Source of the DNA: Nitrospinota bacterium
Lineage (GTDB): Bacteria > JADFOP01
NCBI GenBank assembly: GCA_022562795.1
Contig: JADFOP010000003.1
Span: forward strand, 1 to 64,000
Length of the DNA stretch: 64,000 nucleotides
Direction: 5' to 3'
The translations under genes were made by a program, and so were the position numbers. Positions 7,509-16,593 of this stretch are shown here, one piece after another. Within the stretch, counting starts at the first letter, position 1. Every line of letters starts with the position of its first letter. The notes beneath the pieces were generated by a model. That model had not been told where the DNA came from. It did not search any database and was given only the letters and a program-made list of their open reading frames with translations.

Positions 7509-9272
7509 ATGAGAACGAAACAGGTTGGAATGGGGCTAGCTATAGCTATCGCCTTCTTGCTCGCGGGCTGCGCAGGCGTCCAGACGGACAAGGAGTGGGG
7601 GCGGGTCGAGACCTTCGTGAAGGAGAGGGCCGGTGCCAAGGCGCGGTGGGAGCAGACGAAGGAAGACGGCCAGGCCACGCATGCCGAGGTCAATGCCATG
7701 CTGGCCGATGGGCTCACCCGCAAGGAGGCGGTGCAGATCGCAATTTTGAATAACCGAACCCTGCAAGCGGCCTTCGAGGAGCTGGGCGTGGCGAAGGCCG
7801 ACCTCGTCCAGGCCGGCTTCTTCACCAACCCAAGAATCGACGGGCTGGTCCGTTTCCCGACCAAGGGCGGCGGGACCAATGTCGAGGCAGGGGGGCTCGT
7901 CAACCTCGCAGACCTCTGGCAGATTCCCCTTCGCAAGCGACTCGCCAAGACCCGCCTGGAGGCCGCGACACTCAGGGTGACGGACGAAGTTTTGAATACG
8001 GTGGCCGAGGCCAAGGGGTTCTACGACGACATTCTTGCCCTGGCCGCCGCTCGGGACGAGACGGCGCGGGTTCTCAAAGCCTTGGAAGATCTGCGCGACC
8101 GGATTGCCCAACGGAAGGAGCATGGCTACACGAGTGACTTCGACGTCGCTTTCGCCCGTGCGGCCGTCTTCGACCAGAAGGCGGCCCTGGTGCGGGTCGA
8201 GGGGGAGTTGCGGGTGGCCAGCACCCGCCTCAGCCGCGTGCTGGGGCTCACCCCGGAGCAGGCCGGGTACACCTTGACCGGTTCGTTGCCGGACGACATA
8301 GGGGGTCCTATCCCAGATACCGAAACCCTGGTGACTCATGCTCTGGCCCAGCGGCCCGACGTCCAGCTGGCGGAGCTGGAGATTTCCATCTCCGAGCGGG
8401 CCATGGCCCTGGAGCAGGCCCGCGTCTTCACCGATATCGAGGCGGGGGCGGCGTTCGAGCGCGAGGCCGAGGGGGGCGAGCTCGTGGGTCCAGCCTTGGG
8501 CCTCCAGTTGCCTGTCTTCGATCAAAACCAGGCCCAGATCGCCAAGGCCGCCTATAGGGTCCGGCAGGCCCAGAAGCAGCGGCAAGCCCTCGTAGGGATG
8601 GTCTACGAGGAGGTGGCCGCCGCCGCCGAGCGCCTCGCCGTGGCCCGCCAAGATGCCATGATCATACGAGACCAGGTTCTGCCGGCCTACCAGGATGCCA
8701 TCGACTACGCGGAGAAATACTCCGGCGCAATGCAGCTCAACATGCTGTTCCTCCTGGAGGCTCGAAAGGAACAGGTCGCCAGCAGCCGCCGATACATCGA
8801 CGCCCTTCGAGAAGCGCGGGCGGCGGAGGTTGACCTGGAGCGGGCCCTGGGCGGAGTCATGCCGAAAGGTGCGATGCAAAGTTCGATGAAGCACGGCCAT
8901 GCGGCTATGCCCCATGTAGTGGTGAGCGCCAAAGGGAGAGCAGCGGCGGGAAAGGCGATTTACCAGCGCCTCTGCGCCTCCTGTCACGGGGCTTCAGGCA
9001 AGGGCGACGGCCCAGTCGGTCGTTCCTTGACCCCAAAGCCTATCGATTTCACAGTCCATTCACGACACCACAATGATGAGTACTTTTTCAAGGCTATCCA
9101 GGAGGGGGGCCCCGCCGTGGGGAAGTCCCCCGTCATGCCTGCGTGGGGTGGCCAGCTAAAAGACGAGGAAATCTGGGACGTTATCAGCTACATTCGGGCT
9201 CTCGTAAAGGGCGAGGGGGAAGCTGGGGGGGATATGCCGGCACACCACCCTCATCACGGGGGCGGTCATTAA
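7509..9272 (+). CDS. TolC-family outer-membrane efflux lipoprotein fused to cytochrome c
   Basis: This 587-residue protein begins with a lipoprotein signal (lipobox LLAGC, Cys21). It continues as an outer-membrane efflux protein of the TolC/CusC type, with two long coiled-coil-rich repeats up to about residue 455. After a His/Met-containing linker there is a class I cytochrome c domain: the haem motif CASCH is at 489-493 and the probable axial Met, in SPVMPAW, is at 543. The tail is His-rich. The frame is uninterrupted, so this is a true fusion. TolC proteins form export channels; the haem suggests coupling to electron transfer, perhaps from the multicopper oxidase partner. No inner-membrane RND or adaptor gene is adjacent. 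Confidence 0.85.
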   Translation: MRTKQVGMGLAIAIAFLLAGCAGVQTDKEWGRVETFVKERAGAKARWEQTKEDGQATHAEVNAMLADGLTRKEAVQIAILNNRTLQAAFEELGVAKADLVQAGFFTNPRIDGLVRFPTKGGGTNVEAGGLVNLADLWQIPLRKRLAKTRLEAATLRVTDEVLNTVAEAKGFYDDILALAAARDETARVLKALEDLRDRIAQRKEHGYTSDFDVAFARAAVFDQKAALVRVEGELRVASTRLSRVLGLTPEQAGYTLTGSLPDDIGGPIPDTETLVTHALAQRPDVQLAELEISISERAMALEQARVFTDIEAGAAFEREAEGGELVGPALGLQLPVFDQNQAQIAKAAYRVRQAQKQRQALVGMVYEEVAAAAERLAVARQDAMIIRDQVLPAYQDAIDYAEKYSGAMQLNMLFLLEARKEQVASSRRYIDALREARAAEVDLERALGGVMPKGAMQSSMKHGHAAMPHVVVSAKGRAAAGKAIYQRLCASCHGASGKGDGPVGRSLTPKPIDFTVHSRHHNDEYFFKAIQEGGPAVGKSPVMPAWGGQLKDEEIWDVISYIRALVKGEGEAGGDMPAHHPHHGGGH

Positions 9273-9384
9273 CAGAAGCGGAAAACTCCACTGATGGCGC
9301 GTTAACTCGCCCATAGAATCGTTGTCGCGGAAGTCCCCTCATGCACGAGTACGTCTGCTATGCGTTTACCTTCTTCTCCATCCC

Positions 9385-10290
9385 TTAGGCGAGGTATTTT
9401 CGGAGGCCTTCTTCAAGGCTCATGAACCGGATGCCGAAGGTCTCTTCGGTGGGCTGGGGGTCTACGAGGGCCTCGCCGGTGACGAACTCCACGGCCTGAG
9501 GTGTCATTGGAGGGGTGGGTAGGAGCTGGAAAGGCACCGTCGCCAGCTTCATGAAGCCCACGGGATGGTGGATGAGGCGTCGTTTTACCCCCAGAATTCG
9601 CTGGACGGTCAGGAGCACCTCGTCCATCGTGAGGACCTCTGGCCCTCCGAGCTCGAAGAGGCGATTGGTTGCCTCCTCCAGGCCAACCGCGCCCGCCGCC
9701 ACCGTCGATACGTCAGAGACGAAGACCGGCTGGATTCTCGACGTCCCGTCACCGATGACGGGCACGAAGGGAAGCGTCTTTGTGAGGGTTATTAACTTGT
9801 TGAGGCTTCGGTCCTCAGGCCCGTATACCCACGAGGGGCGAAGTATGACGTACTCCATCCCGCTTTCTCTTACCGCCTCCTCCGCGATGGCCTTTGCACG
9901 AAACCAGCTTTTGTCCGAGGTCGAGCTTGCCCCCGCCCCTGAGAGGTAGATGAACCGGCGCACCCCGTTGGCGGCCGCCGCCTTGACCATGCGGCTTGTG
10001 CCTTCGGCGTCTATCTCCATGTAGGTGAACCCTCGGCGGGGGACCTCCACCGGGTGGTTGGGAAACTGGACGGTGTGTATGACGACCTCAACCCCTCTCG
10101 TGGCCTCGTCGAGACTCGCCTCGTTGCGGACATCGCCCGGAACGAGCTCGACCTGCTGGGCCCAGGGGCTTGGCCGGTCGGAATTTCTTGTCATGCACCG
10201 CACAGTGGCCTCTTGCTCTGTCATCCCCAAGAGGTCATCGATGATGTGCGATCCGAGGAACCCCGTCCCGCCTGCAACTAGAATGGTCAT
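9385..10290 (-). CDS. NAD(P)-binding SDR protein (NDUFA9/NmrA-like)
   Basis: This 301-residue protein has an N-terminal Rossmann fold (VAGGTGFLGSHI, the GxxGxxG motif). A VIHTVQFP strand and a YLSGAGAS segment follow, the position where extended SDRs carry Ser. The YxxxK pair is not obvious: the region reads SWFRAKAIAEEAVRESG. That places it with the atypical SDRs related to complex I NDUFA9 or NAD(P)H-binding NmrA-like sensors. These act in redox or lipid metabolism or as nucleotide sensors, so the substrate is not predictable. It is a single gene, convergent with the metal operon. Confidence 0.75.
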   Translation of the reverse strand: MTILVAGGTGFLGSHIIDDLLGMTEQEATVRCMTRNSDRPSPWAQQVELVPGDVRNEASLDEATRGVEVVIHTVQFPNHPVEVPRRGFTYMEIDAEGTSRMVKAAAANGVRRFIYLSGAGASSTSDKSWFRAKAIAEEAVRESGMEYVILRPSWVYGPEDRSLNKLITLTKTLPFVPVIGDGTSRIQPVFVSDVSTVAAGAVGLEEATNRLFELGGPEVLTMDEVLLTVQRILGVKRRLIHHPVGFMKLATVPFQLLPTPPMTPQAVEFVTGEALVDPQPTEETFGIRFMSLEEGLRKYLA

Positions 10291-10371
10291 GAGAGCTACC
10301 CTCCTTCGCCCCTTCGCCTCACCGACTTTAACTGTCTAGAAATGACCTACATCAGTCCCCGCGTACCTTAG

Positions 10372-10391
10372 TTGACGGATTTTTTCGTCAA
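10372..10391. promoter_or_regulatory. Palindrome in divergent intergenic region
   Basis: TTGACG and CGTCAA are arranged as an inverted repeat around an 8-nt T-rich spacer. They lie between the divergent SDR gene and the small plus-strand frame. It could be an operator or a small hairpin; nothing distinguishes these. Confidence 0.3.
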
Positions 10392-10474
10392 AGCCGTAAG
10401 AAGGACCTTGCTTCGTTCGTCATAGGAGGTGGACCCCGTGTGAGTTATCAGCCGCCATGAGAGGAGACCCACCG

Positions 10475-10651
10475 ATGAGCCGTTCTCCTAAATCACCCCC
10501 TAACAACCAACCCCGAGTGCGCACCCTCATCAGGAGCAGCTTGCCTAAGGGGAAGGTGATCATCGTCTCCCGAGGGCATCAACGGGCCAATTTTATTAGG
10601 AAGCTGCCCCCGTGCCTTAAAGCCCATCGGGTCACTAGAATCGTCCCCTGA
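10475..10651 (+). CDS. Possible small basic protein
   Basis: A 58-residue basic, Pro/Ser/Arg-rich frame begins with ATG at 10475. It has a good ribosome binding site (GAGGAG at 10461-10466, 8-nt spacing). No family is recognised and there is no membrane segment. The well-placed site is the main argument for it being real. The opposite strand also has a short open frame here, so the assignment is weak. Confidence 0.3.
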   Translation: MSRSPKSPPNNQPRVRTLIRSSLPKGKVIIVSRGHQRANFIRKLPPCLKAHRVTRIVP

Positions 10652-10743
10652 ATGCCCGTCCGTCCCGGAGGGTCGTATCGGCATCCCCTTGGGCGAGCCG
10701 CCCGGAAAAACCCTTGGGAATAGAGCAGCTGCAACGAATTCCG

Positions 10744-11205
10744 CTAACCGACCTTCGCCCCCTTCTCCACGTGCTTCTTAAGAAGTGTTAGTACCGTTTC
10801 GTAGTCCTCTCGGGGCAGCGAGTGTACGTTACCCTGAAAGCCAAGCCGCCAGTGCTCATCGGGCCACTTCTTCAGGTGCTGGAGCTTGTGGCGGATGGGC
10901 TCGACGGCAAGAAAGTCTCCCGCCTCGCAGACAATCTCCGGGCGGACCTCAAACCGGAAGGGGTAAATTTCCTGCTTTTTTCCGCCGTCCCAGACGGGTT
11001 CGTCGCTCTCGAAGAAGGTGCTGGTAACCTCGGCGCATCCTCCGAATGCCTGGACTTTGGTTAGGTAGAAGACCACCTTGTCGCCTGGCTCGACCCGCTC
11101 GGCTTTCTTTCGATGTCGGCTCTTCATCCCCGCGATGTCGAAGCCCCGAGTACGGGAGCGCTCGAAATTTTCTTCCGAGCTTACGAGCATCCAGTAAGTT
11201 GGCAT
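10744..11205 (-). CDS. EVE-domain protein
   Basis: This 153-residue protein is a single EVE domain (PUA-like fold, UPF0310/ThyA-like group). Hallmarks are the YWMLVSSEENFE start, the GDKVVFYLTK strand, a gating aromatic region and the WRLGFQGNVHSL C-terminal segment. EVE domains bind modified bases in DNA or RNA, and many are associated with restriction or RNA modification. It ends a minus-strand run behind the AcuC-like gene with a 54-nt gap. The nearby methylase is separated by several genes, so a functional link is only a possibility. Confidence 0.8.
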   Translation of the reverse strand: MPTYWMLVSSEENFERSRTRGFDIAGMKSRHRKKAERVEPGDKVVFYLTKVQAFGGCAEVTSTFFESDEPVWDGGKKQEIYPFRFEVRPEIVCEAGDFLAVEPIRHKLQHLKKWPDEHWRLGFQGNVHSLPREDYETVLTLLKKHVEKGAKVG

Positions 11206-11259
11206 GTCAATGTCCTCCTCAAAGGGTGGTGGATAAGGGAAGCTTAGAACCTCCTCGCC

Positions 11260-12390
11260 TCATGACCTCCAGAATGGAAAGAGTTTTTGTTTGTGGTGCG
11301 TGATGATGCGGTCGGCCTCGGCTTTTGCTTCGGTGACCATATCGGGCCGGCCTGGAAAGGGAGCGTCACGGAGCTTGGAGCCTTCGAGACCCATCCGGCC
11401 GAGAAGTGCCACGAAATCCTCTGGTAAAGAGTCGGGAGGGTCGGCGTCGTTGAACATCGCCCAGGCAAGCGTCCAGGCCCGGGCCACGTTGACCATGTCG
11501 TAGCCCCCGCCGCCCAGGGCCAGGAGTTTCGGGGCCAGTCCCATAATCTCGTGGACCATTTCGCAAAATCCGTTTGTCGTGCAATCGAGCTGGGCGAGGG
11601 GGTCGGAGTGGAAGGTGTCCACACCGAGCTGGGCCACCACGATGTCTGGCCGGAAGGCCCTAACCAGCGGAACGATGCCCTCCTTGAATGCCCCCACGAA
11701 GACGGCGTCGGTGCTGTGGGGGAGGCAAGGAATGTTGACACAATAGCCCACTCCTTGACCTTCACCGATCTCATCCTCAAATCCCGTCTGAGGGAAGAAA
11801 TACCGGCCCGACTGGTGGATGCTGGCGGTAAAGACTCGGCTGGTGTCGTAGAAGATGTTCTGGACTCCGTCACCGTGGTGGGCGTCGATGTCGATGTAGG
11901 CCACCCTCCAGCCCTGCTCCGTTAGCCAGCGGATGGCGATAGCGGCGTCGTTGAGGTAACAGAAGCCGCTGGCCCGCTCCGGCATTGCGTGGTGGAGGCC
12001 GCCGGCGATGCTGAAGGCGATGTCCACCTCACCCTCGTAGAGGAGTCGGGCTCCCATGATGGAGCCGCCGGAAGACAGGAGCGACCAGTCCCAAAGCCCC
12101 GGGAAGACGGGGTTATCGCCGGGCCCCAGGCCGTAGTCGTGGGCGCCCCGCGTCATCTTCCCGTTATTGACTGCCTGAAGGACATCGACGTACCTATGGT
12201 CGTGGACCGTGAGGACGTCGTCAACTGAGGCCGCTTCGGTCTCAATTAGGCGAGACCCTGTAAGCTCGAAAAGCCCGTAAGAGCGCACGAGCTCGTAGGT
12301 GAGCTTCAACCGCACGGTCTTCATGGGATGGGCTGAGCCGTAATCGAACCCAGCGAGCCGGTCGGTGTAAATGAACGCTGTTGACGCCAC
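11260..12390 (-). CDS. acuC: AcuC-like histone deacetylase family protein
   Basis: This 376-residue zinc-dependent deacetylase belongs to the arginase/HDAC fold. Visible active-site motifs are the His-His pair in GGLHHAMP, the zinc ligand segment DIDAHHGDG and the downstream GVDTFHSDPLA. The tail holds GGGGYD, where the catalytic Tyr follows the glycines. AcuC-type enzymes deacetylate acetyl-CoA synthetase and other acetyl-lysine substrates in the cytoplasm. It lies 10 nt after the stop of the unknown 278-residue gene, so the two are probably cotranscribed. A second, shorter deacetylase is at 18649-19515. The symbol rests on family resemblance. Confidence 0.85.
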   Translation of the reverse strand: MASTAFIYTDRLAGFDYGSAHPMKTVRLKLTYELVRSYGLFELTGSRLIETEAASVDDVLTVHDHRYVDVLQAVNNGKMTRGAHDYGLGPGDNPVFPGLWDWSLLSSGGSIMGARLLYEGEVDIAFSIAGGLHHAMPERASGFCYLNDAAIAIRWLTEQGWRVAYIDIDAHHGDGVQNIFYDTSRVFTASIHQSGRYFFPQTGFEDEIGEGQGVGYCVNIPCLPHSTDAVFVGAFKEGIVPLVRAFRPDIVVAQLGVDTFHSDPLAQLDCTTNGFCEMVHEIMGLAPKLLALGGGGYDMVNVARAWTLAWAMFNDADPPDSLPEDFVALLGRMGLEGSKLRDAPFPGRPDMVTEAKAEADRIITHHKQKLFPFWRS

Positions 12391-12400
12391 GGTTTCTGCG

Positions 12401-13237
12401 CTACCTCTTATGCGCTCCGATAGCCGGGAACGTGCAGACTGCGGCGTCGACCCCGAACCACTTGATCATTCTTGGCGAGACCCACTCATCGCCGAGAATA
12501 CCGTCGTGAATGGCCCATGTGCGGCCAAAGACGGTCTCACCGGCGCCTGGCCGGCGGAAGATGGTCGAGCCATCAAGGAGAGTGTCGAGGGCCCCTCCGG
12601 GCTGGAAGCCTTCGTGGATTTCCCGCATGAGCTTCTTCCCGGCGATGTAAGTGAATCCGTACTTCTCGTAGAGAATGGCGTTGGAGTAAAAGAGGGCCCG
12701 AAGCGTGATGAGCTTCTTGCCGAGAGCCGCGAAGAGGTCCTCAGCCCTCGGCAGGAACTTTGAGAAAAGTCCGAGCCCTGAGCGGACTTGGCCCGGAAAG
12801 AGCCCCGAGTGGAATGCCTTCTCCTCTTCCTCGAGGTTCCTGCGGTGGGAGCCTAAGTCGGTGGGCCGCCCCTCGTCGTCCTTGTCGATGTGGAAGCGGG
12901 GGCTCATCGGGTCGTTGATGGTGATGAAGGTGAGCTCGATATTGTTGACTGTCCGCTCGGTCATCTCCACCAGGAAGATGCAATCCACATCGTCCGGCTG
13001 GTGGCGGACCTCTATCCGAAAGCCCAGGACCCTCGGCGGGCAGACGTAGGTGACCACCCGTTGCCCGGCGGCGTTTAGGCCTGTGGCCGGGTCGATGTCG
13101 AACCGCGTGAAAACCTCCTCCGGGATGAGCTCCCGGTAGAAACTCTCGCGGCGCTCTGAAGGAAGGTCGTTTATCTGGTTGATGGACGTGATGGTCACGC
13201 CATCAACGGTCAGGGTGGAGAGGAGCTCTTTGAGCAT
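12401..13237 (-). CDS. Conserved-looking hypothetical protein preceding acuC
   Basis: This 278-residue protein was not recognised with certainty. It has no signal peptide or membrane segment. A central segment (LRALFYSNAILYEKYGFTYIAG) resembles the end of a GNAT acetyltransferase fold, where YEKxGF is common. I cannot identify the acetyl-CoA binding loop. The linkage to a deacetylase gene 10 nt downstream makes an acyl-transfer role thinkable but unproven. The start is ATG 13237, the first in frame after the intergenic region. Confidence 0.6.
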   Translation of the reverse strand: MLKELLSTLTVDGVTITSINQINDLPSERRESFYRELIPEEVFTRFDIDPATGLNAAGQRVVTYVCPPRVLGFRIEVRHQPDDVDCIFLVEMTERTVNNIELTFITINDPMSPRFHIDKDDEGRPTDLGSHRRNLEEEEKAFHSGLFPGQVRSGLGLFSKFLPRAEDLFAALGKKLITLRALFYSNAILYEKYGFTYIAGKKLMREIHEGFQPGGALDTLLDGSTIFRRPGAGETVFGRTWAIHDGILGDEWVSPRMIKWFGVDAAVCTFPAIGAHKR

Positions 13238-13313
13238 GGGGTTTGACCGTCCATCGTTCGAGGGTCATTCACCATATCACATTACCCAGGGCGAGCCAAC
13301 GACGGTGGCGGCC

Positions 13314-13342
13314 TTGACACCCCCGAGGCCCTGCCGTAGAAT
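13314..13342 (+). promoter_or_regulatory. Putative sigma70 promoter (distal)
   Basis: TTGACA (13314-13319) and TAGAAT (13337-13342) are separated by 17 nt. It lies about 175 nt upstream of the first U32 gene and upstream of a second promoter. It could be an alternative promoter or that of a short untranslated RNA. Confidence 0.45.
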
Positions 13343-13427
13343 AGCACGCCGATTCTAAAACCACGCGCCCCGCACCCTGCAGGGTTGAAGTCGTTGAAAT
13401 GATTGACCGTGGACCTGCGTCACTTGC

Positions 13428-13457
13428 TTGACAGGAGCGAGAGACGCTTTGTATAGT
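13428..13457 (+). promoter_or_regulatory. Putative sigma70 promoter of U32 gene run
   Basis: TTGACA (13428-13433) and TATAGT (13452-13457) have an 18-nt spacer. They are 60 nt upstream of the ATG at 13517. Confidence 0.55.
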
Positions 13458-13516
13458 GTTCCGTTGGGTCGATTCTGTAATTTGGTTCACAGTAGGTGGG
13501 CGTTGGGAGGCGCTTC

Positions 13517-14374
13517 ATGCCCGTTATTGTAGCCCCGTGTGGGCGGTCGGACGCCGCCGAGACGCTCCTTGCCGCAGGCGCCGATGGCCTTTATGTAGGC
13601 ATGACCAGCCTCTCCCACGGCCGCCGGGGCGCCGAGTTATCGCTCGCATGCATCGAGGCCGTATGTCGGACGGCCCGGGCCTGGGACGCTTTTGTCCTGC
13701 TCAGCCTTAACCTCATGCCCCTCGTGGCCGAAGAGCCACTATGGCGCTCGGTCGTGGCTGAAACAGTCGAGCTAGGCGTTGACGGGGTCATTCTTCAGGA
13801 CCCTGGTCTGGCCGTGGACCTTCGCCGCATCCACCCGCGGCTCGCCATCCACGTCTCTGTAGGGGCGGCGGCCCTTAACGCCGCCGACGCCCGTTTCTGG
13901 CGCGAGGCGGGGGCCGACGTGCTGGTGCTCCAGCCGGGGACCACGCCCGAAGAGGCGGCCTCCATACGTCAAGACGGCGGGATCGAGGTGGAGCTCTTCG
14001 TCTCGGGTCGTACCTGCCAGGCGACCCTCCTAGGCCAATGCGGTATGGGTAACTACTTGAAGCAGGTCTGGAAGTCATCCGGCTGGCGCGATGAGATCCC
14101 CGAAGGGAGCCGAAAGCGGAGCGGAGTATGTTACTACGTTTGCGAGGGCGCGTGGGAGGAGGACGGTGACCCCATCGGGAAGTGGGGCCCGGTGCCGATC
14201 GAGCTTGGGGCCCCTCTGGCGGACTACCTCGCGGCTGGAGTGACGCATCTTAAGCTGGGCGGGCGCGGCAGGCCCGTCGCCGAACTCGCAGGTGAAATTC
14301 GATCCGTCCGCCAGGTGGTGGATGAGGAGGAGTGGCCGAGCAGTTATGCCCTCACTGGCAACACACGTTCCTAA
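13517..14374 (+). CDS. U32 family protein A
   Basis: This 285-residue U32-family TIM-barrel-like protein begins at ATG 13517, with GGGAGG 6 nt upstream. The opening (APCGRSDAAETLLAAGADGLYVG) is typical of the family. Four cysteines occur as a C-x7-C pair (CQATLLGQC) and a C-x3-C pair (CYYVC), the arrangement used by U32 proteins for an iron-sulfur cluster. Family members include RlhA (23S rRNA hydroxylation), UbiU/UbiV (oxygen-independent ubiquinone hydroxylation) and proteins once called collagenases. It is paralogous to protein C (15492) and overlaps protein B by 29 nt. The specific substrate is unknown. Confidence 0.75.
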   Translation: MPVIVAPCGRSDAAETLLAAGADGLYVGMTSLSHGRRGAELSLACIEAVCRTARAWDAFVLLSLNLMPLVAEEPLWRSVVAETVELGVDGVILQDPGLAVDLRRIHPRLAIHVSVGAAALNAADARFWREAGADVLVLQPGTTPEEAASIRQDGGIEVELFVSGRTCQATLLGQCGMGNYLKQVWKSSGWRDEIPEGSRKRSGVCYYVCEGAWEEDGDPIGKWGPVPIELGAPLADYLAAGVTHLKLGGRGRPVAELAGEIRSVRQVVDEEEWPSSYALTGNTRS

Positions 14375-15317
14375 TCTGAGACGGCTGGAGGCCTGCGACT
14401 GGTCGGCCTTCGATACCCTCTTTCTTGGGGATCCCTCGTGCCATCTCTACCCGGACAACTTCGCCCGCTACGTGGATGAGCTTGCCGTTGGAGTTGAGAT
14501 GGTCAAGTCCTGGGGTAAGCGGGCCATCCTGAGCCTGTACGCCGTTCCACGCAACGATGACCTGCCGTGGATACGAGCCCTGCTGGAAGGCGCCATTGAG
14601 CGCCGTCTTCCGCTCGATGGAGTTGAGGTTCATAACCTTGGCTTGCTCGTCATCCTTCGAGAGCTGAGCAACCCTTGGCCTGTAACAATCGGGGTCTGTG
14701 GCAACCTCTACACCGTTGCGACGGCCCGGGTGCTGGCCGAATACGGTGTGGTGGACGGCTTCCCCAATCCGGAGGTCGGCTTGCCCGAGGTCGCGGAGCT
14801 GGTTCGAGACGGGGGGATCGGGGTCATCCTTCAGGTTCACGGCAAAATCCCCCTGGGATTTAGCGATAAGTGTTTCGTTGTTGACTATCAGAAGCAGGAA
14901 GGGACCTGCGAGGAGGTATGTTTTACCGATCATTGGTTGACCCGCGACGGCTGGACGCTCAAGAACATCGGAAGGGTCGTCTTAAGCGGGAAGGACCTTT
15001 GCATGATCGAACACCTGCCGGACCTGCTCGAGGAGGGCCACCGGCATTTCTACATCTGGACGTTTGCCGAGTCGCCCGAATATGTGGCGGCTATCGGGGG
15101 GCTCTACCGCGAGGCCCTTGAGGAGGCCTTCTCCGGAAGTGCGGACTACCGTTTGCGGCCTGAGTGGGAAGAGACCATCCGGCGCTTCGCTCGTGTCGGG
15201 CTCTGCAACGGCTTTTACTTCAACACGACGGGGCAGTCTTACGTGGGCGCCCTCGATGGAGAATCGACCGAGGGGCTCCGACCGGCCGAACACATCCCGG
15301 GTCAGTCGAGAGCCTAG
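14346..15317 (+). CDS. U32 family protein B, UbiV-like
   Basis: This 323-residue U32-type protein starts at ATG 14346, with GGAGGAG upstream inside the preceding gene. An early LGDPSC segment and a later C-x11-C-x3-C cluster (KCFVVDYQKQEGTCEEVC) resemble the four-cysteine layout of UbiV-like proteins, which hold a 4Fe-4S cluster. In known systems UbiU and UbiV form a heterodimer that hydroxylates quinone precursors without oxygen. Proteins A/C and B could form such a complex. Ubiquinone synthesis genes are not seen in this window, so a different hydroxylation target is equally possible. Confidence 0.7.
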   Translation: MPSLATHVPNLRRLEACDWSAFDTLFLGDPSCHLYPDNFARYVDELAVGVEMVKSWGKRAILSLYAVPRNDDLPWIRALLEGAIERRLPLDGVEVHNLGLLVILRELSNPWPVTIGVCGNLYTVATARVLAEYGVVDGFPNPEVGLPEVAELVRDGGIGVILQVHGKIPLGFSDKCFVVDYQKQEGTCEEVCFTDHWLTRDGWTLKNIGRVVLSGKDLCMIEHLPDLLEEGHRHFYIWTFAESPEYVAAIGGLYREALEEAFSGSADYRLRPEWEETIRRFARVGLCNGFYFNTTGQSYVGALDGESTEGLRPAEHIPGQSRA

Positions 15318-15491
15318 GCGACGCCACTAACACATCCTGTGGCGTTGAGGCTTACACAGCACCATCAGATTCAGCGGAGGGGGTGCTTCCGCCGCACCTT
15401 ATGCCCGGCGGACGCCTCGGATGGTCCCGCCGACACATCGGGCGGGTTCCATCGCGCATGCTCCTGCTGAGCAAAGCGAGGTTTGAAGAGA

Positions 15492-16472
15492 ATGGCCAAA
15501 TTACTTGCTCCGGGCGGGAGCGTCGAGATGGCGCTGGCCGTCTTGGAGGCCGGTGCCGAGGCCGTCTACGTGGGCCCGTTGGGCTGGAGCCGCCGGGTGT
15601 CCCGGTATGAATTGGACGACGAGGCCATCCGGGAGGTCTGCGCATACGGCCGGGCACACGGAAAAGAGGTCCGTCTCGCCTTCAATACGACCCCCGCTTC
15701 CTCTGAGATTCCGACCATGGTTGAGAAGATCGACCAGTACGTTGAGTGGGGAGCCAACGGGCTAATCATGGCTGACCCGGGCGCCATCGCCGTCGTCCGC
15801 CGCCGGCATCCCGACATAGCCATCCACGCCAGCGTCGCGGCGACCATTATCAACGAGGCCGACATCGCCTTCTTCCGAGACATAGGAGTGACAGTGGTTG
15901 TCGTTCCCAGCAAGCTTTCGTTCACCGAGGTGCGGGAGTTCAAGGAGCGGCTGGGGGTGCAGCTAGAGGTCTTCCTCCACTCGAACCACTGCTACACGTA
16001 TCTCGGTCGGTGTCAGATGTCGAGCTACTTCAACCACCGATTCACCGAGACGGACGAGCACAAGCAGCTCTTCCTAGGCAGCCCTAACCGAGGTGGATTC
16101 TGCCACCGGGTCTGTAAGGGCAAGTGGACCTGGAGCGAGAGCGGGACCGTCCGGAATGAGTCGGTGACCATGCCTAATATCGCCATCCTGGGGTTCAACT
16201 CGATTCCCGCTTACATCGACATAGGGGTTGAGTACCTGAAGATTCAAGGCAGGGAATTCAGCCTGCCCCTTATCATCGACATCGTTCGGTTCTACCGAGA
16301 GTTGATTGACTACTGCCGCTCCGCTCCTCGCCCCATCTCCCTCTCCCGCTACCAGCCGCGGCTGCTGGGTCTCCTCCGCCAGCGGGACGAGGAGCGGGAG
16401 TCCCGCACAGAGGCGCTTCTCCAGGTGGCGGTGGAGGACACCCCGCTGCCAGCCGTAGGGGTCGTCGACTGA
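15492..16472 (+). CDS. U32 family protein C, UbiU/RlhA-like
   Basis: This 326-residue protein shows the classical U32 signature: EVFLHSNHC followed by a C-x6-C pair (CYTYLGRC), then C-x3-C (CHRVC). The N-terminus (LLAPGGSVEMALAVLEAGAEAVYVG) is the family hallmark. ATG 15492 is preferred over an in-frame TTG at 15483 because GAGG lies about 10 nt before it. A 174-nt gap separates it from protein B. It is a paralogue of protein A, giving an A/B/C trio in which two members share the UbiU-like and one the UbiV-like cysteine pattern. Reaction and substrate are unknown. Confidence 0.8.
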   Translation: MAKLLAPGGSVEMALAVLEAGAEAVYVGPLGWSRRVSRYELDDEAIREVCAYGRAHGKEVRLAFNTTPASSEIPTMVEKIDQYVEWGANGLIMADPGAIAVVRRRHPDIAIHASVAATIINEADIAFFRDIGVTVVVVPSKLSFTEVREFKERLGVQLEVFLHSNHCYTYLGRCQMSSYFNHRFTETDEHKQLFLGSPNRGGFCHRVCKGKWTWSESGTVRNESVTMPNIAILGFNSIPAYIDIGVEYLKIQGREFSLPLIIDIVRFYRELIDYCRSAPRPISLSRYQPRLLGLLRQRDEERESRTEALLQVAVEDTPLPAVGVVD

Positions 16473-16593
16473 ACTAAAGAAACGCGTCCCTTGGTCTTCA
16501 TCTCGGGGCTCCTGGGGTGAGGGCCAGGGGCTCGTCTCTGTCTGGTGATTCCGACCCTAGAGCGCCGCATTCACGTCGGAGGGCTGTTGGCCG

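Noticed and set aside
7536-8987. Long minus-strand open frame (483 codons) opposite the TolC-cytochrome gene
   Set aside because: It is the antisense shadow of a GC-rich gene; the plus strand encodes clear TolC and cytochrome c motifs, and the minus product has no family features.
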